Of a DNA stretch of 57,076 nt, positions 22,722 to 31,326 are shown in pieces. The notes below the pieces were generated by a model. The model did not search any database, was not told the origin of the DNA, and saw only the letters and a list, made by a program, of their open reading frames with translations. Both the position numbers and the translations under genes were made by a program. This DNA is from Caballeronia mineralivorans PML1(12). GTDB lineage: Bacteria; Pseudomonadota; Gammaproteobacteria; Burkholderiales; Burkholderiaceae. The stretch covers positions 1 through 57,076 of the forward strand of contig NZ_AEJF01000194.1 in the NCBI RefSeq assembly GCF_001028175.1. The letters are read 5' to 3'. How positions within the stretch are numbered: the first letter of the stretch is position 1; the number at the start of each line of letters is the position of its first letter.

Positions 22722-24328
22722 TGCAAGTCAATCTCCGCAATCCGAACATTCAGGTGCTGCTGCACAAGGTCGTCGACCGTACGACGGCTGCAGGCAGCGC
22801 GCCAGTTACGTCGACGAACGCCCCGACGAGCGGCGCGAATCTGTCCGTGACTGCCTCGGGCTCATTGACGTCAAACATTTACGACCTCACGCCGTGGCTT
22901 GGCGAGGGCTCGCAGGTCCGCGTGCAGAAGTCCGTTCGCGAGCCTGCGGGCGCGTTCTCGATCTCGTTCGCCGACAAACTCGATAGCGGCCTGAAAGACA
23001 CGCTATACGCGCTGATCGAGCCGATGGATCTCATCGAGATCCGGTTCGCTGGCGATGCGTGGAAGTACGCTGGCCGCGCACAATTGCCGATCATGATGCG
23101 CGGCTTTGTCTCGGATATTGAGCGTAGGCAGTCGATGGGTTCGGATGGCAAGCCACGGCGCACGGTGGAAGTGGTGGGCCACGACTATCAGAAGATCCTG
23201 CAGCTTATCCAGATCTTCAATATCCCCACGAGCCCGGACTCGGCAGATCTGATCTCAAGTTTCCCGCTGTTTTCTAAGTACGGTGAAGCGTTCAACGTGC
23301 AGAAGTCGACCGCCTTCGTACTCGCTGCATTTAACTCGATCGTCAATCCGTATATCTCGAACATGCAGCAGGCGGTGTCTTCATCCGCCGCTGCGTTGCT
23401 TGAGATCGCTACCGATATCCAGGTTCCGGACGCGGTGGTGTCGGTGCAGCTAGGCGCGTTCAACAGCGGGACGGTGCAGCAGCTTCTGGAGGAGTACCTT
23501 GACATCGGGCCGTTCAATGAATTCTTTGTCGAGGACCGCGATGCGGGCGCATGGGGGCCTGCTGGACCGTATGCAGTCTATCGTCCCGTGCCTTTCCTCG
23601 ACGCTACGCAACGATCCCCTCTGCAGCCCGTGGCTGGTTCGGTAACTACTGGCGTGTCTCCTTCGGGGATTTTCGCTCCCACGGCTAACTGCGTGACGAT
23701 CAAGAGCGACTCTATTGTGTCGATTTCGGCCCGGCGCAACGACGCGAACGTCGCCAACTACTACTGGGTCGATGCGCCGAGGTTCAGCATGAACTATGAC
23801 GATCCCTCGAAGATGATGGCGAACTTCTCGGCGCTGCAGGATTCGTCGCCTTACTACGTTCAGGACTATGGCAACGTCAATCCGTCGCTATACGGCACTC
23901 GCAAGCTCGAAGTGGCAACGCAGCAGGGCGGCGCAAGCGAAACGAACAGCGGGAATGGGACGCCTGCCGGAGATAACCGCTGGAAAAACCAGAACTCATT
24001 CCTCGACTGGATCACGAAACGGCGCAATTTGTTGATTCAACTCAACAGGGACAATGTCGTGTTGGAGAGCGGATCAATGCATCTGAAGGGCAACGAGAAC
24101 ATCAAGGCGGGCTCGTATGTCCAGGTCAACTACGGGGCCACGTCGAACAACGCGCTGGGCGGCATTCAGTCGATCCATTATGCCTATTCGGTGACACATG
24201 TCTATGAGCCGTTCGGCAACTACTTCACGGAAGTGGAGTACGACCGCGGGACGAACTTTATCGATCGGATCACTCAATCGCAGGGCGGCGTCCCGGCCTA
24301 TTACGCTGAAAAACTCCAGCCACAATAG
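22721..24328 (+). CDS. Phage baseplate hub-like (late control/gpD-like) protein
   Basis: A 535-aa protein. The N-terminal 180 residues are a hub-type beta-barrel: YDLTPWLGEGSQVRVQKSVR, FSISFADKL, ALIEPMDLIEIRFAGD and FVSDIERR... TVEVVGHDYQKIL, as in phage hub proteins that sit at the centre of a contractile tail. The middle and C-terminal parts hold further barrels (LKGNENIKAGSYVQVNYG, YAYSVTHVYEPFGNYFTEVE). It is coupled to the small gene before it. A terminator lies 66 bp downstream, so it ends this transcription unit. No spike or tube genes are recognised adjacent. Confidence 0.65.
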   Translation: MQVNLRNPNIQVLLHKVVDRTTAAGSAPVTSTNAPTSGANLSVTASGSLTSNIYDLTPWLGEGSQVRVQKSVREPAGAFSISFADKLDSGLKDTLYALIEPMDLIEIRFAGDAWKYAGRAQLPIMMRGFVSDIERRQSMGSDGKPRRTVEVVGHDYQKILQLIQIFNIPTSPDSADLISSFPLFSKYGEAFNVQKSTAFVLAAFNSIVNPYISNMQQAVSSSAAALLEIATDIQVPDAVVSVQLGAFNSGTVQQLLEEYLDIGPFNEFFVEDRDAGAWGPAGPYAVYRPVPFLDATQRSPLQPVAGSVTTGVSPSGIFAPTANCVTIKSDSIVSISARRNDANVANYYWVDAPRFSMNYDDPSKMMANFSALQDSSPYYVQDYGNVNPSLYGTRKLEVATQQGGASETNSGNGTPAGDNRWKNQNSFLDWITKRRNLLIQLNRDNVVLESGSMHLKGNENIKAGSYVQVNYGATSNNALGGIQSIHYAYSVTHVYEPFGNYFTEVEYDRGTNFIDRITQSQGGVPAYYAEKLQPQ

Positions 24329-24393
24329 TAGGACTGGCTATGCTTTCCTCCCTTGACGATCCAACGAGTCCGCCGATTGCTGGCACGTAATGA

Positions 24394-24425
24394 GAAAGGC
24401 CCCTGTTGTGTTGAAGGGGCCTTTC
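24394..24425. terminator. Rho-independent bidirectional terminator
   Basis: GAAAGGCCCCT (24394-24404) pairs with AGGGGCCTTTC (24415-24425) around a 10-base loop. It has A-rich and T-rich sides and sits between two convergent genes, so it probably stops both. Confidence 0.75.
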
Positions 24426-24444
24426 CTTTGGAGCGGCGTATGCG

Positions 24445-24981
24445 CTAGTTGATAGCAGCAATCGACTTTGCTGTTCCGCCGTTGGCCTTGTAGTTCACCC
24501 ATGCTTGATGAATGCTTTCACTGCAACTGACTATCCACTCGGCGTAATGCCGACGCGCTCCCATATCGATCACCCCAGATACTTCCTCAATCTCATGCTG
24601 ATGCGCCAAGCCTTCCCTTGCATTTTCGATGGTTTGCTTGCATGACGAAATTTGCTTCGCTGCCTGTGCTGCCTTGTATTCCGGCGTGCTTTCAAGCGCG
24701 ATCTGGGCCTGGCGATCGGCATTCTGCTTTGCAATCGCGGCATCGCGCGCTGCCACCCACGCCTCCTGTTGCTTCTCTCGGGTAGCCGCCTGTTCAGCAA
24801 GCATAGTCTGCGTGCGCGCTGCTTGCGCTGGATCGCGGCAAGTCCTAATCGGACCGTTGTAGGTGCAAATCATGCCGCCGCTTGATGTGTTATCGATCAT
24901 CCATCCATCCTTTCCAAGCGTTACGCCGCCGCAGGCGCTCAGGGATGTTGCGATGACCGCGGCAAGAAGGAAGCGTTTCAT
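24445..24981 (-). CDS. Lipoprotein, hypothetical
   Basis: A 178-aa precursor. MKRFLLAAVIATSLSAC is a lipoprotein signal with lipobox LSAC. The mature part has a region with CTYNGPIRTCRDPAQ (two Cys), a long Ala/Gln-rich helix from about residue 55 to 110 (REKQQEAWVAARDAAIAKQN...), and a C-terminal helical part with two more Cys (ISSC and IVSC). No family is recognised. Convergent with the hub gene. Phage-encoded lipoproteins sometimes block superinfection, but nothing proves that here. Confidence 0.6.
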   Translation of the reverse strand: MKRFLLAAVIATSLSACGGVTLGKDGWMIDNTSSGGMICTYNGPIRTCRDPAQAARTQTMLAEQAATREKQQEAWVAARDAAIAKQNADRQAQIALESTPEYKAAQAAKQISSCKQTIENAREGLAHQHEIEEVSGVIDMGARRHYAEWIVSCSESIHQAWVNYKANGGTAKSIAAIN

Positions 24982-25158
24982 GGTGGTCCCCGGTTTCTCA
25001 GGCTGTTATGTTTTTGCCACTGGCACACTACTCCACACCGAGAAACATCGCCACTCATTCGCGTATTTTTCGAGGGCGTCGAGAGGACACTACCACTCGT
25101 GACGGGAAAATCTAAATTAGGAACAAACGTCGAGCATCGTCCCTCGACCGCTTCATTG

Positions 25159-25186
25159 GCCCCTCTTCACCGAGGGGCTTTTTTTT
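25159..25186 (+). terminator. Rho-independent terminator
   Basis: GCCCCTC (25159-25165) pairs with GAGGGGC (25172-25178) and is followed by eight T. It lies on the plus strand before the tail gene at 25305, with no plus-strand gene just before it, so it may insulate that gene from read-through. Confidence 0.75.
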
Positions 25187-25304
25187 GCCAGTCAACCAAC
25201 AGAGGGGTGCGCCAAGACCTTCGTGAAACGCTGCTGAAAACGATCGTCTGAGAAGAAATCGTGACGCCAAAGTTGATTCATAACTTTGGAGTTCAGTCTC
25301 GACC

Positions 25305-25757
25305 ATGCGTCTATTTGACCGTTTCAAGAAGGGGCCGACCGGGCTTTTTGTTCTCGATATCTATCGGGCCGGGAAGCTCATCGAGCACTTTGAGGAAAAG
25401 AACCTCATCGTCATCGGCTCTCAGCAAACCCACGCGCTGCTTCTCGGTGGCTCCGTGACCGGCCAAAGCGTTACGCAGTTCGGCATTGGCACAAATGCGA
25501 CTGCACCTGTGTTCGGCAACACGACGCTGACGGGTCAGTACGCCAACGCTATTACCGGCGTCTCCTATCCGGCGATGAACGAAGTCCAGTTCGCATTCGC
25601 GATGGGTTCAGCGGATACGCCCGCATTCGGCATGGCGATCTCGGAGTTCGGTCTCCTGACCACAGTTGGAACTTTATATGCCAGGAAAGCGCGCAGCGCG
25701 CCCTTGAACTTCGCCAGCGACATCAGCCTGAGTGGTACCTGGGTGATCTCATTCTAA
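25305..25757 (+). CDS. Phage tail protein (putative)
   Basis: A 150-aa protein. It begins with a strand region (GPTGLFVLDIYRAGKLIEHF), followed by short Gly/Thr/Ala-rich beta segments, e.g. QFGIGTNATAPVFGNTTLTG and FGMAISEFGLLTT. Proteins of this type occur directly before tail fibre genes and are thought to join the fibre to the baseplate. The following fibre gene starts 13 bases downstream. The role is inferred from position and composition. Confidence 0.55.
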   Translation: MRLFDRFKKGPTGLFVLDIYRAGKLIEHFEEKNLIVIGSQQTHALLLGGSVTGQSVTQFGIGTNATAPVFGNTTLTGQYANAITGVSYPAMNEVQFAFAMGSADTPAFGMAISEFGLLTTVGTLYARKARSAPLNFASDISLSGTWVISF

Positions 25758-25770
25758 TTAGGAGTAGAAA

Positions 25771-27573
25771 GTGGCGTATTTGCCCGAAGTAGAAAACTAC
25801 GACGTTGGCGTATATCAAATTGCAATCAGCGACGGAGTAATTGGCTACAACCCGACCAATCCCAACACTGCCGCCAATCAGGGTATCAGCAACCAAGCTG
25901 CGCTCAACCTCGCGAATCGGACGAACTGGCTCTATACGAACCTGAATCTGGTCATCGCGGGCACGACTATCCCGCCGACGGTCGCGCCGCTGAATAGCGC
26001 GGGCTTGACGGGTACGCCGACGACGCCGACGCCGCCGCTCGGCGATAACTCGCTCAAGATCTCGAATACCGCTTGGGTGCAGTCCCTCGTGTCCGGTGTC
26101 TTGAATCTGAGCGTCGCGGGCGGCACAAACGTGTCCCTGAGTGCGGTGCAGGCCGGTAACGGTACGCTCAACTTCACGGGCGCGCTGACGGCCAACATCG
26201 CAGTCATCCTGCCGAACGTGCCGGGTAAGTGGGTCGTGGAAAACAACACGACTGGCGCTTTCACGCTGACGGTGAAGACGGCGGCTGGTACTGGCGTTGC
26301 GGTGACGCAGGGCAAGATCAATTCGCTGTTCGGCGATGGTACGAACATCTATCCCGAGCAGAACGACTTTTCCTCGATCCAGCTTACTGGTACGCCGACT
26401 ACTGTGACGCCGCCCGTTGGCGACAATTCGACCAAAATTGCAACGACGGCATCCTGCTACCAGCTTAAGAATGGTGTTGTGACGGTCAATGTCGCGGGTG
26501 GCGCAAACGTGGTGCTGACTGCTGCTCAATACGGCAACGGCATCATCCTGCTTACTGGCGCGCTGACGGCAGCCATTGAGGTCATCGTGCCCGCGCAAGG
26601 GGGCACGTACGTTATCTCGAACCAGACGACCGGCGCGTTTGCTCTGACTCTTGGGGTTAGCGGCGGGGGTAGCACGGCAGTCATTCCGCAGGGCCAATCG
26701 GTGCTCGCGTACTGCGATGGTACGAACGTTGTGCTCGCGGGCAACAATTTTTCGAACGTGGCGCTTACGGGAACGCCGACGACGCCGACTCCGACTGCAT
26801 TGGATAGCAGCACCAAGGTCGCGAATACGGCATGGGCGAACGCTATCGGCCCGGTTGTCGGAAGCGTGCGCAATGCCGCTATGTCAGTTACAGCGGCGAG
26901 TGCAAGCGCGACGTTCACGGCAGACGAGATCATCGTCGAGACTGCGCTCGGCGGTGCTCCCTTCCGGCTCGCTAGCTTCAACAAGACTATCAACCTCGCC
27001 GCGACAGGCGCGGGCGGCATGGATACGGGCGCCGCGCCGGTTAGCGGGTTCGTTGCGCTGTATGCGATCTACAATCCGACTACGCAGACGGCTGCGTTGC
27101 TCGCGACGAATGCCGCGGCGCTTCAACCGAACGTCTATGGCGGGGCTAACATGCCCGCTGGCTATACTGCATCCGCGCTTTTGAGCGTCTGGCAAACAAA
27201 TGCATCTAAGCAGTTTGTTATCGGGTATCAGCAAGACCGAGCAGTGACCATGTCGCAGTACACTGCGCTTTCGACGTCTACCAGCGCGGTCACTTCGCTA
27301 TCGTTGGGGGCAAACGTGCCGCCCAATGCTCGATCTGTAGATGGGGTTCTTCTCATCAGTAATACTGCTGCGTCGTCAATGATATTGTCGATCGCCGCGC
27401 TGTCTGGAATTCCGGGCAGGACACTGCAGATGAACCCCATCGCTGCGGGGCAGACGTTTCAAACCAGCTTTGTAAATGTGGGCTTAGCCACTGCCCAAAC
27501 CATTTTCTACGCGGCAAGTAGCAGCTCGGGAACCCCGACATTCGGCATTTACATTACAGCGTACTATATCTAA
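25771..27573 (+). CDS. Phage tail fibre protein
   Basis: A 600-aa protein starting with GTG 25771 after TTAGGAGTAGAAA. The N-terminal 80 residues (LPEVENYDVGVYQIAISDGV..., WLYTNLN) are the baseplate-attachment part. Three LTGTPTT-(P/V)TP motifs followed by a DN(S)-K(I/V) segment at about residues 75, 208 and 328 mark beta-helix turns typical of phage fibres. Between them lie two related domains of about 120 aa, (VAGG(T/A)NV-L-A-Q-GNG and LTGALTA-I-VI-P). The C-terminal 200 residues are probably the receptor-binding tip. Host range is likely set here. Confidence 0.75.
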   Translation: MAYLPEVENYDVGVYQIAISDGVIGYNPTNPNTAANQGISNQAALNLANRTNWLYTNLNLVIAGTTIPPTVAPLNSAGLTGTPTTPTPPLGDNSLKISNTAWVQSLVSGVLNLSVAGGTNVSLSAVQAGNGTLNFTGALTANIAVILPNVPGKWVVENNTTGAFTLTVKTAAGTGVAVTQGKINSLFGDGTNIYPEQNDFSSIQLTGTPTTVTPPVGDNSTKIATTASCYQLKNGVVTVNVAGGANVVLTAAQYGNGIILLTGALTAAIEVIVPAQGGTYVISNQTTGAFALTLGVSGGGSTAVIPQGQSVLAYCDGTNVVLAGNNFSNVALTGTPTTPTPTALDSSTKVANTAWANAIGPVVGSVRNAAMSVTAASASATFTADEIIVETALGGAPFRLASFNKTINLAATGAGGMDTGAAPVSGFVALYAIYNPTTQTAALLATNAAALQPNVYGGANMPAGYTASALLSVWQTNASKQFVIGYQQDRAVTMSQYTALSTSTSAVTSLSLGANVPPNARSVDGVLLISNTAASSMILSIAALSGIPGRTLQMNPIAAGQTFQTSFVNVGLATAQTIFYAASSSSGTPTFGIYITAYYI

Positions 27574-27765
27574 ATGACCACGATAAACGTTCAATTTTCG
27601 GATGCGACTGAAGCTTCCGTGACTTCGTATTTCGGATGTCCGCAAGATCCGGATTTATACCCGAATCAAGCGGAGATCAGCGCATCGGATGCACGGTGGA
27701 AAGCATATTTCGAAGCCCAACTGGCATCGATTCAACAATACCTGCCAGCGCCGGTTACTTCCTGA
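27574..27765 (+). CDS. Small protein downstream of tail fibre
   Basis: A 63-aa protein starting immediately after the fibre stop (TAAATG). MTTINVQFSDATEASVTSYF is followed by GCPQDPDLYPNQAEISASDA and a final helix. The tight spacing and position suit a fibre assembly chaperone or accessory protein, as in many phages, but no family is recognised. Confidence 0.6.
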   Translation: MTTINVQFSDATEASVTSYFGCPQDPDLYPNQAEISASDARWKAYFEAQLASIQQYLPAPVTS

Positions 27766-27934
27766 GAATCCAGATCGGCGCAAAAGCGAAGTATTGATCA
27801 AGATACCCTGACTTTGTTGCGTCAGTCGTCGATATCACAGCGACTGTTCCGCAACCTAACCTGGGCGACCTTTACGAAGACGGGGCATTTAGGGCTCCGC
27901 CCCCGATCGCCTAACCTTTTAGCTGACGGCCACT

Positions 27935-28936
27935 CTAGTTTTGAGCCCGGGCCAATGGTGCTTCTTTCGACGTTCTAAGCACGGAAATCGGCAACCTGGC
28001 GAAGTATTGCGGTAACACTTCCGGATGGTCATTGAGCGATTTTTCTAGGCTGGAATTGACGTCAACGCCCGGCACGTCTGTGAATACGCGGGCCACTTCT
28101 CCCATCGAAGTCGGAAGCCCAAGCGCGAGAGCGACAATCATCGCGGCCGCCGCTAAGCGCGGGCCAGTGACAATCAATTCTCCGGCGAGGATGGCGAGGA
28201 CAGCCAATCCAGCCATCGACACTCGCATACCAAAATCGTTGTATGCGCCAGCCTTGTAGAGGGGAATCAGCATCAATGATGATAGCGCCACGATGAGCAT
28301 TGCTCTACCGTCGCGTTTGGCGAACAGCAGGATGATTCCAAGAACAGCAAATTCGACTACTACGAATAGGAAATATGACGGCCAACTGAAACACGGTGCG
28401 CCGGCGCTTTCGCTCCATACGCATCTATTCGCTGGCGTGCCGATGAATCCGTGGGGGATTTGTCCGGCCGAATTGGTCAGATAGAGCATCGTCGGAAGAG
28501 CGATAAGCACGAGGGCAACTACCGGTCGCCAGTCGAATACGATTTCCTTGATACCGTTGCGCCATGCGAGCACCAACGCGAAAGGCGCGAGGCCGATTGC
28601 AGCGAAAGGCGACCATAAGCAGATCGCGGAAAACGCCAACGCAAGATATGGCAGGAGAGTCGGACGCTTGGCTTGCAATAATAATATTGCGGCGCCGAGC
28701 CAGACGGCGATCGCGTGCTGCGGGACCCAAAACAGGGACGTCATGTTGGATGCGTATTCAATCCATCCAGCCCACCATTCGATGTGGTAGATCAATCCGA
28801 CCTGAAAGTGAGTGATGGCGCGGCCAACAATATCGGCGCCGCTGAACAAGATGAACACCAGCGGCATAATGACCGCTGCTCTCTTCGTGGTAATCAAGCT
28901 GTTGAGCATCCTGAAAAACAGAAAGATGCCCGCCAA
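27935..28936 (-). CDS. Polytopic membrane protein, possible moron
   Basis: A 333-aa protein with about 9 hydrophobic helices. Segments such as AAVIMPLVFILFSGADIVGR, FWVPQHAIAVWLGAAILLLQ and YLALAFSAICLWSPFAAIGL and the acidic loops resemble glycan-modifying or undecaprenyl-linked membrane enzymes, but no family is certain. Genes of this kind lie between tail fibre and att in seroconverting phages. The frame begins at TTG 28936, and upstream codons remain open and hydrophobic back to about 29014, so the 5' end may be truncated. ATG at the ninth codon is another choice. Confidence 0.5.
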   Translation of the reverse strand: MAGIFLFFRMLNSLITTKRAAVIMPLVFILFSGADIVGRAITHFQVGLIYHIEWWAGWIEYASNMTSLFWVPQHAIAVWLGAAILLLQAKRPTLLPYLALAFSAICLWSPFAAIGLAPFALVLAWRNGIKEIVFDWRPVVALVLIALPTMLYLTNSAGQIPHGFIGTPANRCVWSESAGAPCFSWPSYFLFVVVEFAVLGIILLFAKRDGRAMLIVALSSLMLIPLYKAGAYNDFGMRVSMAGLAVLAILAGELIVTGPRLAAAAMIVALALGLPTSMGEVARVFTDVPGVDVNSSLEKSLNDHPEVLPQYFARLPISVLRTSKEAPLARAQN

Positions 28937-29020
28937 TGACCATAACCCGGATGGGCCGCTCTCGCTAGTGAGTGCGGCCGTACATAGAAATCGGCACGGC
29001 CTAGAATCGATATGTCACCA

Positions 29021-29257
29021 TCAGCGTGCTCGGGCTGTAAATTCCTTTGCAATATCCTCAACCTGATCCAATCGGGTCACTGCCAAAAAAGCATTGAACA
29101 GTACGAAGGAACGGACGCGGATTTGTGACGCCAACCTGAATTTGCCCGCTCCTTCAACGCCGCGCTTCACATAGTCCTTCAGCCCGCCGAGAGCGGATTC
29201 TTTTTCGTCCCGCGCAAGGTGGTATTGCGCGACTTCGACCTGTTCAACCGTTAAAGC
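29021..29257 (-). pseudogene. Frameshifted small gene
   Basis: A long frame with good protein character (LTVEQVEVAQYHLARDEKES..., AGKFRLASQIRVRSFVLFNA, FLAVTRLDQVEDIAKEFTAR) has no ATG, GTG or TTG upstream. One lost base in a TTT run at its start would connect it to a GTG at 29259, giving MELLTVEQ. It ends at TGA 29021-29023, directly before the membrane-protein frame. I read it as a frameshifted gene of about 80 aa. Confidence 0.45.
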
Positions 29258-29265
29258 TCCACGGT

Positions 29266-29430
29266 CTACTGGTCCATGATCGACGGTTTGCGCCCGAGCA
29301 GGGCGTCGCGTAGCCGGCCGATCAGCGGCTCGGCTGATTCGTCGCGCTCGACCGCCTCAAGGAGCTTTAGGGTGTACGAGGCCAAGGCGTCGCGCACGCC
29401 GAGGCGAGTCTCGCTTATCCTTGACCCAAT
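29266..29430 (-). pseudogene. 3' fragment of a paralogue of the gene at 29954-30388
   Basis: A frame reading SETRLGVRDALASYTLKLLE..., EPLIGRLRDALLGRKPSIMD ends at TAG 29266-29268. It matches the C-terminal end of the neighbour (TRLAVRDAFMWFFDKVLDT..., QPLIDELRDALLGESKGSQD). It has no start and overlaps the end of the DUF2513-like gene in another frame, so it is a leftover of duplication and deletion. Confidence 0.6.
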
Positions 29431-29834
29431 ACCTGTTTTAGCGCTAATACTCCAATCGCTTTAATCGCCTCGAACGTCAGTTCGATGCCCTTGGTTTTTG
29501 CCGTTGACTTGATCGTTTCCCACACTGGCGACGATCGCATGGTGTCTAGGAGATCGTGCCCAGCCATAGTCAATCGTGGGGTCGATCGCCCATAAGATAT
29601 GTGACCGTCGGCGCCTCTCAATACCCGCAGGCCTTCTACGTATCCGTTGTCAATGAGCATTTCAAGATGGCCGGCGATTCGGCCTTCGGCAGCGTTGTAC
29701 TCCTTCGTCTGCTGCTCAAACTCCTCCCACGGTTGATCAGCCCACTTTGGCTCTTTAGGGATGTCCGCTAGGACGTCTCGTTCTTCTTCGATGTCGGTAA
29801 GCTGCTGCCGCAGAAGGTCCCATTCGCGTTTCAT
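29415..29834 (-). CDS. DUF2513-family protein
   Basis: A 139-aa protein. MKREWDLLRQQLTDIEEERD, then GHLEMLIDNGYVEGL, TPRLTMAGHDLLDTMRSSPV and W-TIKSTAKTKGIELTFEA follow the whole DUF2513 pattern. The N-terminal M-R-W-L-R-LL--IE and the LT--GHDLLD-----VW motif are diagnostic. DUF2513 genes are widespread in phages and islands; the structure predicts a winged helix. Function is unknown. AAAGGAAAACG precedes ATG 29834. Confidence 0.7.
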   Translation of the reverse strand: MKREWDLLRQQLTDIEEERDVLADIPKEPKWADQPWEEFEQQTKEYNAAEGRIAGHLEMLIDNGYVEGLRVLRGADGHISYGRSTPRLTMAGHDLLDTMRSSPVWETIKSTAKTKGIELTFEAIKAIGVLALKQVLGQG

Positions 29835-29953
29835 CGTTTTCCTTTTTAGCGGTGGCGTGTGGTTTGCTGTGCTGCCAGGAAGGACCGCAATTCACTGCTC
29901 AAGCATCATGTCGATTAGCACTTCTCCGCCGACCAGCGCGTCGCGCTTGAGCG

Positions 29954-30388
29954 TTAGTCCGCTCTCACGAGGTGGTCCTGGGAGCCCTTAGACTCCCCAA
30001 GCAGCGCGTCGCGCAGTTCATCTATCAGCGGTTGAATGAGCGTCGGCTCAAACTTGTCGCCCGGCTCATACGTGTCGAGTACCTTGTCGAAGAACCACAT
30101 GAAGGCGTCGCGCACCGCAAGCCGCGTCTTGCCGTTGATGACGAGCGCCTTGAGGATGTACTCGCCAAGTTGATCCGGTGCGTTCCACGGGCCGGTCAGG
30201 TACTGGTCCGAGGGGATGATCCCGAGGAAAAGGCTGTTCATGCGCCGGCACTCGAAGTCGAGCCGCGCCATGAAATCCTGATGCCCGAGTAGCCCGAGCG
30301 TCTCCACCGTGAAGTCGCGGATGAGCCGATCGACCACGACAAAATCGCCAAGCGAAGGTTGTGCGTCGGGTAGTTTGGCCTTGTCCAT
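29954..30388 (-). CDS. Hypothetical soluble protein with a decayed paralogue downstream
   Basis: A 144-aa protein (MDKAKLPDAQPSLGDFVVVD..., ending ...LLGESKGSQDHLVRAD). It is helical with an aromatic centre (FMWFFDKVLDTYEPGDKF). GGGGATCAC precedes ATG 30388; the frame is open to 30442. A degenerate copy of its C-terminal third lies at 29266-29430. No family is recognised. Confidence 0.55.
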   Translation of the reverse strand: MDKAKLPDAQPSLGDFVVVDRLIRDFTVETLGLLGHQDFMARLDFECRRMNSLFLGIIPSDQYLTGPWNAPDQLGEYILKALVINGKTRLAVRDAFMWFFDKVLDTYEPGDKFEPTLIQPLIDELRDALLGESKGSQDHLVRAD

Positions 30389-30502
30389 GTGATCCCCGAG
30401 ACTCAAAAATATGTTAAATAGATCAATGCCTTGGCCGAGCATTGAGCGTCATTTGTGCTCTGCGTGGGCCTTGCGTGCCCGCGAGGCTGCTCGCCCTTCG
30501 AG

Positions 30503-30820
30503 TTATTTAGTGAACTGGTGGCTTTCGTGCGTGATCTTTCGGAAAGTGCCGTCTGCGTCGAAGCTCAGAACCATGTGATACCCGGGCGCCTGCCATTGCA
30601 GCAGTATGCCGCCCGCAACGGCGCTTCGAGCCGACGGCGCTCCCACTGCGGCGATAATTTCATTCGCCGTCTTGCCGGTCATATTGCCGAGATCAATGAA
30701 CCGCAACGCCAGTGCGCGGCCCCCGCTCAGTGGATCGCGCGGTTTCGCGCGAGCGCGAGAGCGCGATGCTGCTGCCAGCAGGAGAAGAAAAATAAAAATG
30801 ACGGGTATTGCGGCGAGCAT
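30503..30820 (-). CDS. Small membrane-anchored protein
   Basis: A 105-aa protein with one N-terminal helix (AAIPVIFIFLLLLAAASRS) and then a soluble domain (ARAKPRDPLSGG..., NMTGKTANEIIAAVGAPSAR, GILLQWQAPGYHMVLSFDAD). The segment 'MTGKTANEIIAAVGAPSA' followed by 'LLQWQ--GYH--L-FD-DG-' resembles the BamE/SmpA-like 'GxxxxxVxxxxGxP' fold, so a small BamE-like domain is a reasonable guess. No downstream partner is seen. Confidence 0.5.
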   Translation of the reverse strand: MLAAIPVIFIFLLLLAAASRSRARAKPRDPLSGGRALALRFIDLGNMTGKTANEIIAAVGAPSARSAVAGGILLQWQAPGYHMVLSFDADGTFRKITHESHQFTK

Positions 30821-31031
30821 GGGTTTGCGATCCGGATTTTATTGTTTAAATGCCTGGAGCCGTTCCATGGCGCTGCACGATACCGTGTAACCCGTTGGTT
30901 TACCACTGGTTTTTGCGGTGCTGCTTACCTGCAACCGAGGTACAGGACGCCCGCGGCATCCGCGCTATCCTTCCCGAGTCTGAAGGCCGAGGTTTAACGC
31001 AGCAAAATCAAGCAGTTACGCCTGCTTTCGC

Positions 31032-31139
31032 TCAGGTCCAGAAGTGCCGAAGCAGCGCCTCCGCGAGGATGATGGTGACGCCGACTGCGTACAGCCTGCG
31101 TGTCATGCGGCGCTCGAAAGCGTCAAGTGTTGAATGCAT
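31032..31139 (-). CDS. 35-aa single-pass membrane peptide
   Basis: MHSTLDAFERRMTRRLYAVG is followed by VTIILAEALLRHFWT. A basic amphipathic start precedes a hydrophobic helix. GAGGAATCAAGCG is an excellent ribosome binding site, which supports translation. It could be a holin-like or toxin-like peptide, but nothing proves that. Confidence 0.45.
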   Translation of the reverse strand: MHSTLDAFERRMTRRLYAVGVTIILAEALLRHFWT

Positions 31140-31326
31140 CGCTTGATTCCTCGTTTCGACCGGTCTCGCCGCGTTGGATACACCATACCTCACGGGATCG
31201 CCGGTCGTCCACGTTGCCCGCACGTGCAACCTCGTGAACCTGCTTCGTTTGAAGTGCCGTCAAGGGTACAGCCGACTCGGGATCTGTATCTAGCTCCTTG
31301 GGGTCCGTGGTACTTGGCCCGTTTGC

